Positions 10,165 through 22,689 of a DNA stretch of 64,000 bases are shown here, one piece after another. A program made the position numbers and the translations under genes. How positions within the stretch are numbered: position 1 is the first letter of the stretch; each line of letters starts with the position of its first letter. The notes under the pieces were generated by a model that saw only the letters and a list, made by a program, of their open reading frames with translations, was not told the DNA's origin and made no database searches. The stretch spans positions 104,263,893 to 104,327,892 of the forward strand of contig NC_082688.1 of NCBI RefSeq assembly GCF_949987515.2. Reading direction: 5' to 3'. The DNA is from Delphinus delphis. Its lineage: Eukaryota > Chordata > Mammalia > Artiodactyla > Delphinidae.

Positions 10165-10850
10165 CCTTTTTTTTTAAATAGACTTTATATTTTTTTAATA
10201 GTAAAATTGAGAAGGAGGTACAAATATTTCCCATAAACCTCCTATCCCCCCACCCCCCCATGCACAGCCCCCTTTGCCACTATCAACACCTCCACCACAG
10301 CGGTAATCTGTGAACCCACAATGACACGGCACGATCACCCAGAGTCAACAGTTTACACTAGGGTTCACTCTTGGTGTTGTCCATTCTGTGCTTTGGGCAA
10401 ATGTCTAATGACATGTCTCCATCATTACAGTGTCCTACAGGGCGGTTTCACTGCCCTAAAAATCCCCTGTGTTCCACCTGTTCACCTGCCACGCCACCTC
10501 TGAACCCCTGGCAACCACTGATCTTTCTCCTGTCTCCATAGTTTTGCCCTTCCCAGAATGTCATATACTTGGAATCATACGGTATGTAGTCTTTGCAGAT
10601 TGGCCTCTTTCACTTAGTCATATGCATTTAAGGTTCCTCCGTGTCTTTCATTGGCTTGATAGCGCCATTTCTTTCTAGCACTGAATAATATTCCATTGTC
10701 TGGATGTACCACAGTTTAGTTATCCACTCACCCACTGAAGGACCTCTTGGAAGGAATTATGAATAAAGCTGTCACAAACATTCCTGTGTAGACATAAGTT
10801 TTCAACTCATTTGGGTAAATACCAAGGAGCGAAATTGTTGGATTCCTCTC
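10165..10850 (-). repeat. L1 3' end, antisense
   Basis: The text 'cctggcaaccactgatcttt', 'ttggaatcatacggtatgta', 'aatattccattgtctggatg' and 'tttgggtaaataccaaggag' is the reverse of an old L1 3' region. It begins 200 bp upstream of the SRCR exon in transcript orientation. Confidence 0.85.
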
Positions 10851-11059
10851 TACCTTTTGACACCTGGTGGCCAGCAGTCAGGTCTGCCGGAGCGGATGGT
10901 GAAGGGGAACAGAGGAAATCAAGGAATGGTCAAGGCTTTGTGAACAGGTGGCCCTGCTGTGTGCTTTAGTAGGTGCAGAGGTCCCCCTGTGTCTCAGCAC
11001 AGGGCTGAGACACTGTGCTGAGTGTTGTGTTGTCTCTGTGCTGTCATCTGTGTCCACCT

Positions 11060-11150
11060 CCCCACTAGGCTGTCAGCACGAAAGTGTTTGAAGCCAGACA
11101 GACCTGGGTGTGAATTCTGGCTCTGTCCCTTACTACCTGTTAAGTGGGGG
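11060..11150 (+). repeat. MIR fragment
   Basis: The text 'cagacctgggtgtgaattct' followed by 'ggctctgtcccttactacct' matches the sense MIR 5' half. Confidence 0.65.
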
Positions 11151-11299
11151 ACAGCAATTCATCAAATCTTAAAAGCCGCTGTTGTGTAAGGCCCATCACT
11201 ATTTTCCATGCTACTAAGAAGGAAGAAGCTTTGCCAGTTACAGTGGCAGGCTGTACGTATTGCTACAGGCTTCCAGATTTCAGAGATGTTAAAATATGT

Positions 11300-11530
11300 G
11301 TCACAGAATCAGTGAAATACAGCAATAGGTGTAAAGAGCTTAGAACGGCGCCTGGCACATACAAGACCCTTCTTTCTACCTGAACGACCTTAAGAAAGTG
11401 TTCTAGACTCTCTGAGGGCATTGCCTCAACTGTGACATGGGGACAACGCATAGGGCTGTTTTGCAGACTAAGTGAAATGACCTGTGTTAAGGGTCCAAGC
11501 ACGGTGCCTGGAACGTAGTAGGAAATAAGC
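11300..11530 (+). repeat. MIR-like fragment
   Basis: Two diverged 'gcctggcacatacaa' and 'gtgcctggaacgtagtagga' ends, with 'gacatggggacaacgcatag' between them, suggest MIR sequence, possibly two pieces. Confidence 0.6.
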
Positions 11531-12073
11531 AAGTCCTAGTTTGCAACCCCCGATCCCCATCTCTGGCGGCTGAAGCCCTGTCACGTTCATCTATAAACTC
11601 TGTTCAGCACAGAGCTTGGCTGCAGGAAATGTACAGTAAACGTCTGCTACATGGATGAAAGAGTGAAGATTCATTCTTTTGCATTACAAAGCAAGGCGTT
11701 ACTTCTCCAAGGGGAGCAGCTGAAAAAAGCCTTTGGATCATCTCAAAGCCAGGGTTTGGCTGGAGACTTACAGCATCAGGGAGATACACACCGTTAGTGC
11801 CAGAGCTGGGATGGCAGCTTGGGTCTACCGATGTGTCATCTAAGGTCCTTTCGCCAACCTGTCCGCCATGCCATGAGTTGGGGTGGGGGGCAGGTATCTT
11901 CGCCCCTCAGGGACCTGAGCTTGACAACATATTGGAGTGTTGCCACTTTTGCAGCCAGAAGCCGTCTGGATGTGTGGGGTGGAGACGGGTACAACTGTGC
12001 TGTGACACAGGGACAGGTGTGTGATACGATGCAGGAAAACCCTTCCACGAACTGCCAGCGAAAATAGCAAACC

Positions 12074-12436
12074 TGGACTTCCCTGGTGGCGCAGTGGTTA
12101 AGAATCCGCCTGCCAATGCAGGGGACGTGGGTTCAATCCCTGGTCCAGGAAGATCCCAATGGCAGGAGCTACCGAGCCTGTGCTCTAGAGCCCATGAGCC
12201 ACGACTACCGAATCTGCATGCCACAACTACTGAAGCCCACGTGCCTAGAGCCCGTGCTGCGCAACAAAGACAAGCCACCGCAATGAGAAGCCCGTGCACC
12301 GCAATGAAGAGTAGCCCCCGCTCGCTGCAACTAGAGAAAGCCTGCGTGCAGCAACAAAGACCCAACGCAGCCAAAAATAAATAGATTAATTAATTAATTT
12401 TTAAAAGCCCTTATCTTAAAAAAAAAAAAAAAGAAA
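12074..12436 (+). repeat. CHR-2-type SINE, full length, with TSD
   Basis: The head is 'ttccctggtggcgcagtggt'. The tRNA-unrelated body has 'gtgcctagagcccgtgctg' and 'gcaactagagaaagcctg', and the tail is A-rich. The 14-bp duplication gaaaatagcaaacc flanks it at 12060-12073 and 12437-12450. Confidence 0.95.
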
Positions 12437-12569
12437 GAAAATAGCAAACCCAGTCAAGTTCTGCTCCCAATAAGTACTACACACTTGGACTATGTTTTTG
12501 TCTTTCTTTTCTTGACCGGCTAGGCTAGGGAATTCCCTCTTCTAATGACTATGACTTGGCAAAGACCTT

Positions 12570-12864
12570 TTTTTTAAAAAAAAATAAATTTATTTATTTA
12601 TTTTTGGCTGTGTTGGGTCTTCGTTGCTGCATGCGCGCTTTCTCTAGTTGCAGTGAGCAGGGGCTTCTCTTGTTGCAGCGCACGGGCTCTAGGCGCCCGG
12701 GCTTCAGTAATTGTGGCTTGTGGGCTCTAGTGCACAGGCTCAGGAGTTGTGGCATACGAGCTTAGTTGCTCTGCAGCATGTGGGACTTTCTCGGACCAGG
12801 GCTCGAACCCGTGTCCCCTGCATTGGCAGGTGGATTCTTAACCACTGTACCACTAGGGAAGTCC
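12570..12864 (-). repeat. CHR-2-type SINE, antisense, with TSD
   Basis: It begins with a T/A-rich tail, then 'ggctgtgttgggtcttcgtt', and ends 'ccactagggaagtcc'. The 13-bp duplication tggcaaagacctt flanks it at 12557-12569 and 12865-12877. It lies 133 bp from the opposite-strand copy at 12074-12436. Confidence 0.95.
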
Positions 12865-13887
12865 TGGCAAAGACCTTTATAGGATCCTGGAGGAAGTGGC
12901 AGAATTGATAAACCCCGTATCTGTGTCACATGGGAAAGGAGAGGAATTAGAACTGGCTGCGTGTCTGTTTTGAGTTGCCCAGGCTAGGAAAACCCCAGAA
13001 TATTCTGCACAGGGGGACCACAGAAGTCCCCAGGAGACCACACCCCTCCCAAGATGCTGCAAGAGTACGGTGTGATGGCATGGAAAGGCTCCTGGAAAAG
13101 TTTAATTCCATTTTCTATGCCTCCTTCATCCCTGACTATTCTCCCCATATGGGTTTGCATCCTTCATCCCTGACTAGTCTCCCCACGTGGGTTTACAAGC
13201 TCCAGCCCGGTTATCAGAAAAGGCTGAGGATAAGCAAGAGAGTGTAGGAATCCTGGAGACACAAAACACAGAGAGAAGCAGGATGCAGAGGCCAGGTCTG
13301 AGACAGGGACGCTCCCCCTGGGAGCAGTCATGACAAGCTAACCTGGAGCCAGCAGCAGCAAAGGAGGCCTGGCCCCGGGACAGGGGTTGGCCCTGGTGGG
13401 TTAGCCGAGGCTGAGATGTCAGCCTTGATTTCTCCCAGGCCCGCCTCACCTCTGTCACCACACTGTCACGGTGGCAGTGGGCCACGCCAGGCCAGGAGGC
13501 CTCCAACAGCAGCCCCCGTGTGGGGTCATCAGTAGAGGGAGAAGGGGCAGGAGGATGCTGTGTGTCCCAGAGCAGGCCAAGCAGAGTTCAGGGAAAATAA
13601 CAGGAAGAGGCTGGGTGGAGTGTGGGCAAACAGGGCTGATGTTCAGAGCTTCCCCCTTAATGTCTCCACTCTGGCCAGCCTGAACTCACTCTGTTCACTT
13701 CTTTGTTTTGCCAAAAAAGTGATCATCTATTAGGGGCTTTGTCCTGTTCTAGGAGCTATGGATACATCCATGAACAAAGTCTCTGCCCTTGTGGACTGAT
13801 ATTGTAGTGGGAGAGACTAGCGATAAAGCTAGGAAACAAATAAAAATATAACTATGGCCACATAGTGATGCACAGATGGGAACAGAA

Positions 13888-14090
13888 GCACAGGAAGGGA
13901 ATGGAACGTGGAGGGGGCGCCATCTTGGACGGGTAGACAAGGAAGGGAATGGATCATGGCAGGGTCACCATCTTGGATGGGTAGACAAGGAAGGGAATGG
14001 ATCGTGGGGGGGCACCATCTTGGATGGGGAGACAAGGAAGGGAATGGATCATGGCGGGGGGCACCATCCTGGACGGGGAGACAAGGAAGG
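13888..14090. repeat. 48-bp minisatellite, four units
   Basis: Four tandem units of 47-49 bp share 'aaggaagggaatgga' and 'caccatcttggatggg'. Units differ at a handful of positions. CCATC(T/C)TGG motifs occur at 13920, 13968, 14015 and 14064. Because the unit is close to 48 bp, all frames stay open and produce repetitive short peptides, which are not evidence of a gene. Confidence 0.9.
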
Positions 14091-14164
14091 CCTTGAGTGT
14101 TGACCTGAATGAGCAGAGGGAGAACATGGACCTCCCCCCACCCCCCATCTCAGAAAAACCCATG

Positions 14165-14425
14165 TCTGTACTCTGGCCTAAGATTTTCATGTCCTTTAAA
14201 TCTCAGCTTGAATGTCACATCTCTCAGAAAGCCTTCTGTGGTTCCCCCATACCTGGCTACAGCCCCTTCTGTGGACATACTTATCACTCCATGTAATAAT
14301 TTCCTGTTTACTCTTTTGGGACACTGTAAGCATTCTGAAGACAGGTCATGTGGCCTGATACAGTGCCTGGTATATCAAGACGCCCAAGCTGGGCGAAACG
14401 AAGGCATGCACGAATGAATGCACTA
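14165..14425 (+). repeat. L2 3'-end
   Basis: The text 'cagcttgaatgtcacatctc', 'agaaagccttctgtggttcc' and 'acagtgcctggtatatcaag', followed by 'gaatga', follows L2 3' order. Confidence 0.7.
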
Positions 14426-16859
14426 GGACGTATATACCCCAGTGGGCAAGTCCTGTCTAGTGGACACAGCTCCCCAGAGCCAACGGCTTTGGTGGGAGCC
14501 TGAGGAGAGTCAGCATCAGGGCTACCAGTGTTTCCAACACCCTCTTTATTACAGCACAGCCCCTTCTACTCAGTCCCCTCACTGATGGCTTCTTTCGGTG
14601 GGACGGTCCTGGATCCTGGACCCAGAATTCAAGTTATTGGTGCAATGACCGTACATTCCAAATGAGAAAATAAGGCTGTGGTCTGTCATGAGATTATAGT
14701 GAGTGCTGAGGGAAATCTGGAGAGCGGCACTTGGATGCTGAAATATTAGAATTCCCAGGAGGCTTCAGTGTATATGCAAGTGGCAAAAGAATATTTGGAA
14801 ACAGATCAACTTCCAAAAATTGGAAACATATGGTAACCGTAATTACGGGACACAGCGTCAGTCCTGGTCTATGCCCCATGCTCCCCACACATCAAGCAAG
14901 GTCATGGCCCCCATCAGTCCTGTGGCTACGTGTGCCCCCCGCGCCCCGCACACCCAGACCCCAGGGTTGGCTCATCGAGCACTGGAGTCTGTTCCTTTTC
15001 ACTTGTTCCCAGGTTCCCCCCGATCCAGGGCTTCTCCCTGGATGGAGGCTGAGCACAGTTCCCTGCCCACGGGATCGGCAGATACTGCATGCCCCGGAAG
15101 AATCAATGAGGCACATCTTGGTCTAGCTCCATCTTACAGAACATGGCACGAAGCTGTAATTTTTAAATCCTTTCTTCCCCTTAACAAAAGCCCATCCCTG
15201 TGGATACCTTCCTCAGGAAAGCCGTGGCTGAGAGCTGACCTGATTATGATGCAAACTGCCCCAATTCAGGGAATCAGACAGAGGTTTGGGTTTCTGCGGG
15301 CAGAGGGTGTAAACTTTGCTTTTTCCCAGCAGTTTCTGCCCTAGAGCAAAGCTTTCCCACCAAGCAACCAACCACCTATGGGAAACGCTCTTACCCCACG
15401 GCTGTGTCAGCCCGACATAATCAGATGTGGTGTCTGGGAGGCTGCCTCAGCCTGGTACGTGCCCCCCACCCCCTTACACTTCTTGTAAGTCCAGGGAGCT
15501 TATTCCGTAGACACCCACCCAGAGTGCTCCCCAGGGAGCGTGTGGGTCTATTTGGGGTCAAGAAGATGCCTCTCTTTGCACATGACAGTAGAGGAAGATG
15601 GAAGGCAGGGGTTTTGACTGTACAAAGCCCAGGCACTCCTAGGCCAGTAGTCAGAGGGGATGGCCCAGGTGGGGGGCAGGGGACCTTAGGCTGTCACAAC
15701 TGCATGTGACTTCCCCTAATAGCTGCCCTTGACCGACAGGCCTCTTTACTTTCTTCTTAACCGCCCAGCTCGGTGAGCCCTGGGAAATCCTTCCCGAGCA
15801 AAATGTGGACCCACAACTCCACAGAACCCAGTCTGCCAAGCGAAGCTCATGTGGATATCTGAGTTTGATTCGTAAAGGGAACCCCCTGAGTGAAGAGAAT
15901 ATCAAACTCTTTCTCTTGTTATGGGGTCCCTACTCTGCAGACTGGAATCTACCTGGACACGTGCCTACGGTCTGTAAGTGGAGAGGACAGTAGCGACCGC
16001 CAGGCTGGCCCACACCCTGCTCTCTGCAGGAAGAGCCCTGCCCGCGTTCCATCTCTGGTCTGGGAGACCCAAGCTGAAGGGAAACACCAAACGCTGTTCC
16101 CCACCGAACACCTGGAGGATAAGCGGAGGGTTTCCTGACTTGATAGCTTGTCCCAAGTCCTAGCCCACTAAGTCCTGGGCACGAGTTTTTCCTCATACCT
16201 CCTATAGCAGGGACTCCCCGATGTTCTTTTTTCCCTGCTGCCCCAGATTTGGGGTCAGAGGTTCTCCCTTTTTCTACAGAGAAGCAGAGAGGAGTCCCTT
16301 CCACCAAAGCCTCGACGAGCAGCATCACTGTAACTAACAGAGGAGGAAGCTGATGCATGGAACTCAGGGCAGGAGACTGGTCCTTTCCAGCTGGGTAGCC
16401 TCCTTGCTCTCTCCCAGATCAGAGGGTTCAGTCACCTCACCAACAGGTTTCCCAGAGCATCAGTGGCTCTAATCCCTGCTTGGAGCTTCCTGCCTAGCTG
16501 CAGGGCCAGACCCCAGAAGCCACCTCCTCATTCCCTGACCTGCTCTGCTGACCCTGCCCATTACCCAGGCCACTCCTGGGACCGACCATGAGACCCTCAT
16601 CCACCCTCCTGCAGCAGGATCGCAGGTCTGCTCCAGTCCTGACCCGGCCCCTCAGTAAAGAGGGTGGGGCTGAGGCACAGAAGAGGTCAGATGGTAGAGA
16701 AGAACAAGACATTGTGTCTGGGTGAAGGAGCTTTGCATTTTCTGGAGATATCTCTAGCAACAACTTCCTCACGCGCAGTTGTAGGCTACAGATGTCACCA
16801 TCATTTGGTGCGTGGAGTTACTTTTAGGTAATCGTCACACAGTCTTTAGGCTTTTCTTT

Positions 16860-16979
16860 TTCCTTTTTTGCTGCACCGTGTGGCATGCGGGATCTTAGTA
16901 GTTCCCTGACCAGGGATTGAACCCATGCCCACTGCAGTGGAAGCACAGAGTCTTAATCACTGGACCGCCAGGGAAGTCC
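16860..16979 (-). repeat. CHR-1-type SINE, antisense, with TSD
   Basis: A T-rich start is followed by 'gcaccgtgtggcatgcggga', ending 'ggaccgccagggaagtccc'. The short duplication ggcttttct lies at 16851-16859 and again near 16982. Confidence 0.88.
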
Positions 16980-16989
16980 CTGGGCTTTT

Positions 16990-17160
16990 CTAACCATCAC
17001 AAATGATGGAGAAGCCTAGAATTTCCCAGCTGGCAGAGACTTGGAGACCATCATAACCCAAACTCTTCATGTGATACACAAGGGAACAGAGGCCCAGAGA
17101 GGTGCTGTGTTTGCCTAAGGTCATCCCACAGTCAGCAGTAGAAGAGCTGGGACTGAACTT
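16990..17160 (-). repeat. MIR-like fragment
   Basis: The text 'gaggcccagagaggtgctgt' and 'gcctaaggtcatcccacagt' matches reverse MIR/CORE-SINE sequence. Confidence 0.6.
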
Positions 17161-17224
17161 GAGACTTCACATTAGAACCAGTTCTCCATCCATATCTTCC
17201 TTTCTCTCCAAGTCCTTCATTCTT

Positions 17225-17342
17225 TTTTTTTTGGCCACGTTGCGTGGCTTGTGGGATCTTAGTTCCCTGACCAGGGATTGAACCTGGGCCACAGCAGTGA
17301 AAGCACCAAGTCCTAACCACTGGACCACCAGAGAATTCCCTG
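17225..17342 (-). repeat. CHR-1-type SINE, antisense, with TSD
   Basis: T10 is followed by 'ggccacgttgcgtggcttgt', ending 'ccaccagagaattccctg'. The 14-bp duplication agtccttcattctt lies at 17211-17224 and 17343-17356. Confidence 0.92.
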
Positions 17343-17894
17343 AGTCCTTCATTCTTCATGGGACCTCTGGGCTGGGGTCCACTAAGTCGGCTTCACGACT
17401 TTGATGCAAGATGTCTTTGGATGGAGGAGTCCCCTTAAAAACAAATGACTTTAACCCTTGAATAGTAATACTTCTACCCTAAATGCACAGAAACAATTTG
17501 GCTTCTCCTAAGTCTTCCGGGAGTTCCAAGATGGCAGGAATACCCTCGTGAAGCACAGCTACTGCTGAGTTTGTAGATGAAAATGAAGATGTCGCTGTTT
17601 CCAGCTGGGGAAAGGATAAACCTGTCTTAGCTTTCGAGAGAAGTGATAACATTCCATTGACATCCAATGTGATTGTACTTCCTGTGCACAGACGTGGGGG
17701 ACTGAATCTGCATTACCTTTGTTAATTCTCTATACAACGTATGTATTTCTTTTTTCAGTTACTCATTTACTTATCCATCCAGACGCACTTATGGAATCCC
17801 TACGATATTCCAGAATTGTACTAGGTGCTGAGGATGCAAGGACAGATAAGTATTGTCTACCCTTGAGGCACTCCAGTGAACTAACAGCCTAAAA

Positions 17895-18120
17895 TGGATA
17901 AAACCACAGAATGTCAGAGCTGGTAGAGACCTCAGGGACTTCCCAGTCCAAACCCCTCATCTAGAGATGAGGAAACTGATGTTCAGAGCTGGGATGCCAG
18001 ACCCCTCTCTTTCTAGACCACTGCTCCTTCACTGGCATTGGCATTTTCAGTACCCTCAATACTTAACATGATGCTTGGCCGGCTGAAAAAGCTAAGTCAA
18101 TGTTTGATGACTAGGTGGGA
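17895..18120 (-). repeat. MIR-like plus L2-like fragments
   Basis: The text 'agatgaggaaactgatgttc' is followed by 'aacatgatgcttggccggct' and 'caatgtttgatgactaggtg'. These are diverged MIR and L2 ends; the boundary between them is unclear. Confidence 0.5.
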
Positions 18121-19744
18121 TGAAGGGCAGATGGGTGGATGGATACGTGACTTTGTCAGGGGATCCGATCAGAATCCCCAGCTGAGTACCGCATGGTTCC
18201 TGTATCTCTCTGGTTCTAGGTGCCTGGCTGTTCAGAATGGGTGCGGTGTCTACCCACTGAGCCCACCACACCAGAATGAAGACCGTGACGGGGGCCCCTG
18301 ACCCCGGGTTGTATCTATTTGTGCTGCTTTTCTGTCGATCATTCTAGACTCCCTGTTACTGGTTGATTTCTAAACATGGATTGACCCAGTCATGGGGACA
18401 CAGAGGGTTGGAACCTGCTTCTTCTCTGGACACAAAAATGCTACAAGGCAATTCCAAACTGCCCCTGCTAAGTGCCACCAGAGGGGATCTGGGGTGGGCA
18501 GCGTGGGGTAGGCGGGAGGGCGGTGAGCCAGGAGGAGGGCACTGGCAGGGGCCAGGCAGGGCACGCTGCCAGCGTTCTTCTTAAGCCTTAGAGGCACTAG
18601 GACACTCTCTTTTCCTCCTTTCTTCACCTGTCACACTCACTTCCCAGGGTGCTTGGGGGGATCAGTGACAAAGACCCTCTCCTTGACCAAACCCACAGTT
18701 TCTAACAGCTCCAAGCTGCATCCCTAGGATGACCCTAGCCCCCCCTTAAAGTGCCTGCCTGAGAACCCTCAAGGCTGCTAAAGGAATTTACTGTTTGTTC
18801 CAGCCACCATCTGAAGTCAGCGCCCTGTCTCCCAGCCTCTGTGGGAGGGGAGGGGCTTAACTTGAATCAGTCCCAGTTAGCAACCCAGATGGGTTTCTCA
18901 GGGACCAACCCCCTCCTGCTTTTAGTAATTTTTCACGTCCCTGACTCCACTGAGTCCCCACTCACCCCTCACTCCCTCACTCTCCCATGAAAATGCCCAG
19001 TCACCTCTGTACGAATCAAAGTTGAACTCAATTCCCCTTGATCTCATTGCCCCACTACATATAGTATATTACTGATTAAGATCTGTCCTGACCACTTTAG
19101 CACCCAGCTTTGCTTATCTTTGACATCAGGTGTGATGAGACTGGCATTAGCTAGACAACATGTATGCCATGCTCACAGCCCATGGGCACTTCCTTTCCCA
19201 TGTGTAAGGCCATGAGTGATGGATGGGTCTGGCTCCGGAGTTCGGTCCAAACCACTAGAGTGATGTAGCAGGGTCACCCAGACCCTCTCAGGAAGCTGAG
19301 TGGGGGGAATATGCAGAGAGTTGAGAAGCAGCAGAAGCAAAAAGAGGCAGGGACAGTGGAATTAACAAGCTGTGCTGGACATGAGACACTAGAGTGAAGA
19401 CATGAACCCCAGTCCTGAAGCCCCCAGAACTGCCTGGGATTCTGAAAGAACTTCCCCTTCCAGGCTCTGCAAGGCCCGCTTGTATTATGAGCCCCAGTCT
19501 TCCAGTCTTCCCAGGTGTCCTTACCATATGACCCCATTACGTGAAGTGACCCAGTGAGTCTCTGGTCCTTGCTACCAAAAGTGCCCAAAGAGAGCACCTG
19601 TGAGTCCCACACACCCATCTGAAAGCTGCTTAGCTACTTGCCTCTTCTGCGCTCGGTGGATTGGGGAATTCGGATGGAGGAAAACATGGTGGTGGGGATC
19701 CCTGTGGGAGGCACCAGGGGAGAGGGGAATGAGGCTGGCTCGGG

Positions 19745-19895
19745 ACTCAGGAACAGGGTCTAAGTCCTGGCTCCACTATACAACCAGATAGGACCCCTCT
19801 ACACTCACCCTCTTCTTAAAATGGGTAAAATGGTGATGGTTGGGAGCAGTCGCACACGTCAAAGACTTGGCACACCACGGGCACCCATTACTGTG
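19745..19895 (+). repeat. MIR fragment
   Basis: The text 'taagtcctggctccactata' and 'ttaaaatgggtaaaatggtg', followed by 'cttggcacaccacgggc', is in sense MIR order. Confidence 0.6.
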
Positions 19896-21039
19896 AGCTC
19901 CAACCCCGGTCAGCCAGCACTTCGCCCAGAAACATGTGCGTCAGCTCTGAGACGTCTTCATGAGTTGCTGAGTTTGGCTCGGATACCAGTAGCCCCATCA
20001 GGGGTGTATCCTTGAAAGTCTCATTGCAAAGCCAGCCTGCTGCCTGGGGAGCGGGAGCAAGGGGGGGGCTCATCCCTCCAATTGGATTAATCTCCTCCTA
20101 ACTTCCTCTGCTCTCCCCAGGGCTCAGTTCCTGGCTTCTTAGCATATTAGGGGAGGGGGACAGGGGCGTCAGCAGAAGACTGGCTCCTGCTGTCAGCAAG
20201 TTTCTGCTCACTAATGCAAGTTGGATGTGATTCGTTAGGCAAGGCCATTCCGGAATGGTCCAGGAATGTGAAGCCAGGGCTGAGGCCACTCTGGGGCTCC
20301 CAGCACATATCTAACATGTGGGGATTCTTTTCGAAAAAACAAATAGCTTTGCTCTCTTCGCCTTGTAAATGTAGATGTAGGAAAAGCAAGGTCTTAGACA
20401 AAGCAGGCTGGGTCTGCTCCAGATTCCCCTGCTTTGGCGTTGAATGCCTGAGCCCCAGAGCTGGAAGGGACGCTGGATGTTGGCCTTGAATCCCCCCTCC
20501 CACTTCAAATACAGGATTCCTCTCCACTCTGTACCAGGCCTGACAGCTGCTCATTCTGCCTCTGGGGATGGAAGGGAACTTGACAGTATCTCTTGGGAAT
20601 CCATTCCAGGATTTTAAAACCAACATCTGGTTTCACTCACAGGGCGCTGGCATCTCTGGAGGGCTCCAGTGTTTTTTTCATCCAATTACTTCCTACCTTA
20701 TTTTACTCTATTTGCTTTGGGTTTCAGGGTTATAATTGGGGGGCGAGATGCAGAATATCTTCCTCTTTCTCCAGCATCTGGTGGGAGCACAGCCGAGGGA
20801 GTGGCTGCATTACTCAGCCTCTCAGTGGGTCCGGGAGGACAGCTTAATGACCAGTAGCTACCATCTCGGAACTGGTTTCCAGGGTTGGGGCAGCCTTAGA
20901 ACTACCCACTGCCTATGGGGCTTGTCTGCACCTGGCTCAGAGCCGCCCCAAACCTAGCACAACAAAGGCAGGTCCTGGGTGCCGCCCGGGAGAGATTTCA
21001 AGTCAAGGGTGGACGGTGAAGGGAACTCACGTACACTCA

Positions 21040-21230
21040 GTCCCCACGACATGTCAGGCCCCGTGCAGAGTTCTCATGCCCACCCTCGCTCATTTACTCT
21101 TCACAATAGCTCCATGAGTTAGGCATTATGACCCTCACTTAACAGAGGAGAAATGGGCCCACAGAAGGCAAAGAACTTGCCTAAGGTCACACAGCTGCTC
21201 TGAGGTGGAGCCAGGGAGAGCAAAGGCCTT
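21040..21230 (-). repeat. MIR
   Basis: The text 'catttactcttcacaatagc', 'aacagaggagaaatgggc' and 'cctaaggtcacacagctgct' matches reverse MIR. Confidence 0.8.
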
Positions 21231-21392
21231 TCATTTGCAAACCACAGAGCCAACTGTCAGGCTGAACACTTCAGACGAATATTTAATAACAGCCCACGCC
21301 ATATGTAAAGTACCTTTCATCTATCTCCCAGCAGCCCCCTGGGTCTGTAGGAATTCGTGTCTTTAGGAGTAAGGGAAAGAGCCTGGGACTTA

Positions 21393-21475
21393 AAGCAGTG
21401 GTTCTTGGCTCTGGGCTTCATGTAAGAATCACCGGGGTGCTTCAAAATCTACCAGCGGGGAATCGGGGGAGGGAC
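21393..21475 (+). repeat. MER5-like hAT MITE end
   Basis: The text 'cagtggttcttggctctggg' and 'aagaatcaccggggtgctt' matches the start of a MER5-type element. Confidence 0.65.
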
Positions 21476-21584
21476 ATTTTTGAACAGTTGGCAGGTAGTG
21501 GAAATGCCCAGCCAGGGCTAGAAGCACTGTGGGAGAGGGTGGATCTGGGATCAAGCCTGGGCTACACGACTTCACAGTAGTCAG

Positions 21585-21825
21585 GTCACCTCCTCCAGGA
21601 GGGCCTCCCTGACCTGTGGCCCCCATATGCGCTTCCCACAGATGAGAAGTAGTCCAGCACCGCTCCCTTGGCCAGCCCGCATGCCCCACCACTGGAAGCT
21701 CCCAGGAAGTGACAGGCATTCAGCATCCTTGTGGTTCCCAGTCGCAGTCCCACTTGCAGGCAGAGACCTAGCACATTGCCATCAACAAACGGTACTGAAT
21801 AAGTGAGTGGATGAATGAATGGTTG
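21585..21825 (+). repeat. L2 3' end
   Basis: The text 'cacctcctccaggagggcct' and 'ccctgacctgtggcccc', ending 'gtggatgaatgaatgg', follows the L2 3' consensus. Confidence 0.7.
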
Positions 21826-22434
21826 AGGGGCTCTAGGAACAGAACTGATCCCTAAATACCCCAGAACCTGCTTGGTTGTGCATCAGGAGGGCCCAAAAGC
21901 CCAGGGAACTTTGCTTCTCAAGAGAAGAGAGGGGGAGGAACCCAGCATAATACTGAAACCTCATAGCTCCTTTAGGTGTATTTATCCTGCCTTCTAAGCC
22001 CTGCCAAAGCAAAACAAGTCGAGAGAAAGGAGGTTGTGGAGAATAGAAATAAACACATGGGGCTGGGAAAATAGGCTCTGATTCTCTGCAGCTGCAGAGT
22101 AGAGACCTGGTGATAATCTAGACCAGCTGCCCTTTAAGGAAGTTGAACTTTTCTTCTCCTGTGAAGAAAGAACTCCCCATGCCCCCAGCCAGCCTGCAGC
22201 GCAAGGGCTCTGTGCCTGCCTAGACGGGGCACTGCTCTTTCCCCTGACATCCACAGGAAATGGGGTCTGTATGGGAAGGACAGGAGTCATCCCACAAGCC
22301 TAAGGAATTTCCGGTCAGGCAGGAAAAGCGATGCTGGAGGGCATCGCTTTTAAAATGTGGTCAGGCCTGCAGGGGCACTTTATAAAATGCTATTTCCTAA
22401 TGGCAATCCGCTCTAAATATGGTGATTTATGCCT

Positions 22435-22625
22435 CTTCAAAGAACTTTTGTTAGCCGGTCTTATTTGATCTTGGCAGTCCTCCTCTAGGGTGGTGGGTGT
22501 GATACCCATTTTACAGATGAGAAAGCGGAGACTCAGAGAAGGAAAGTGACTTTCTTAAGGTCACAGGACAAAGTGGCCACATCTGGGTCTCCAGCCCCAC
22601 AGGCCACTGTGCTGTGTCTTTCATT
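22435..22625 (-). repeat. MIR
   Basis: The text 'cccattttacagatgagaaa' and 'tcttaaggtcacaggacaaa' matches reverse MIR. Confidence 0.78.
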
Positions 22626-22689
22626 GGGGGTCACATGGGGGTACTCGGGACTTTACTGGACAGAAGGAATAGCAGAAGTATCTCCCAAT

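Noticed and set aside
13888..14090. CRISPR-like direct repeats
   Set aside because: Units are contiguous with no unique spacers and the genome is mammalian; this is a minisatellite.
13876..14103. Repetitive short proteins over the minisatellite
   Set aside because: The repeat unit is about 48 bp, so several frames stay open together. Nothing suggests translation.
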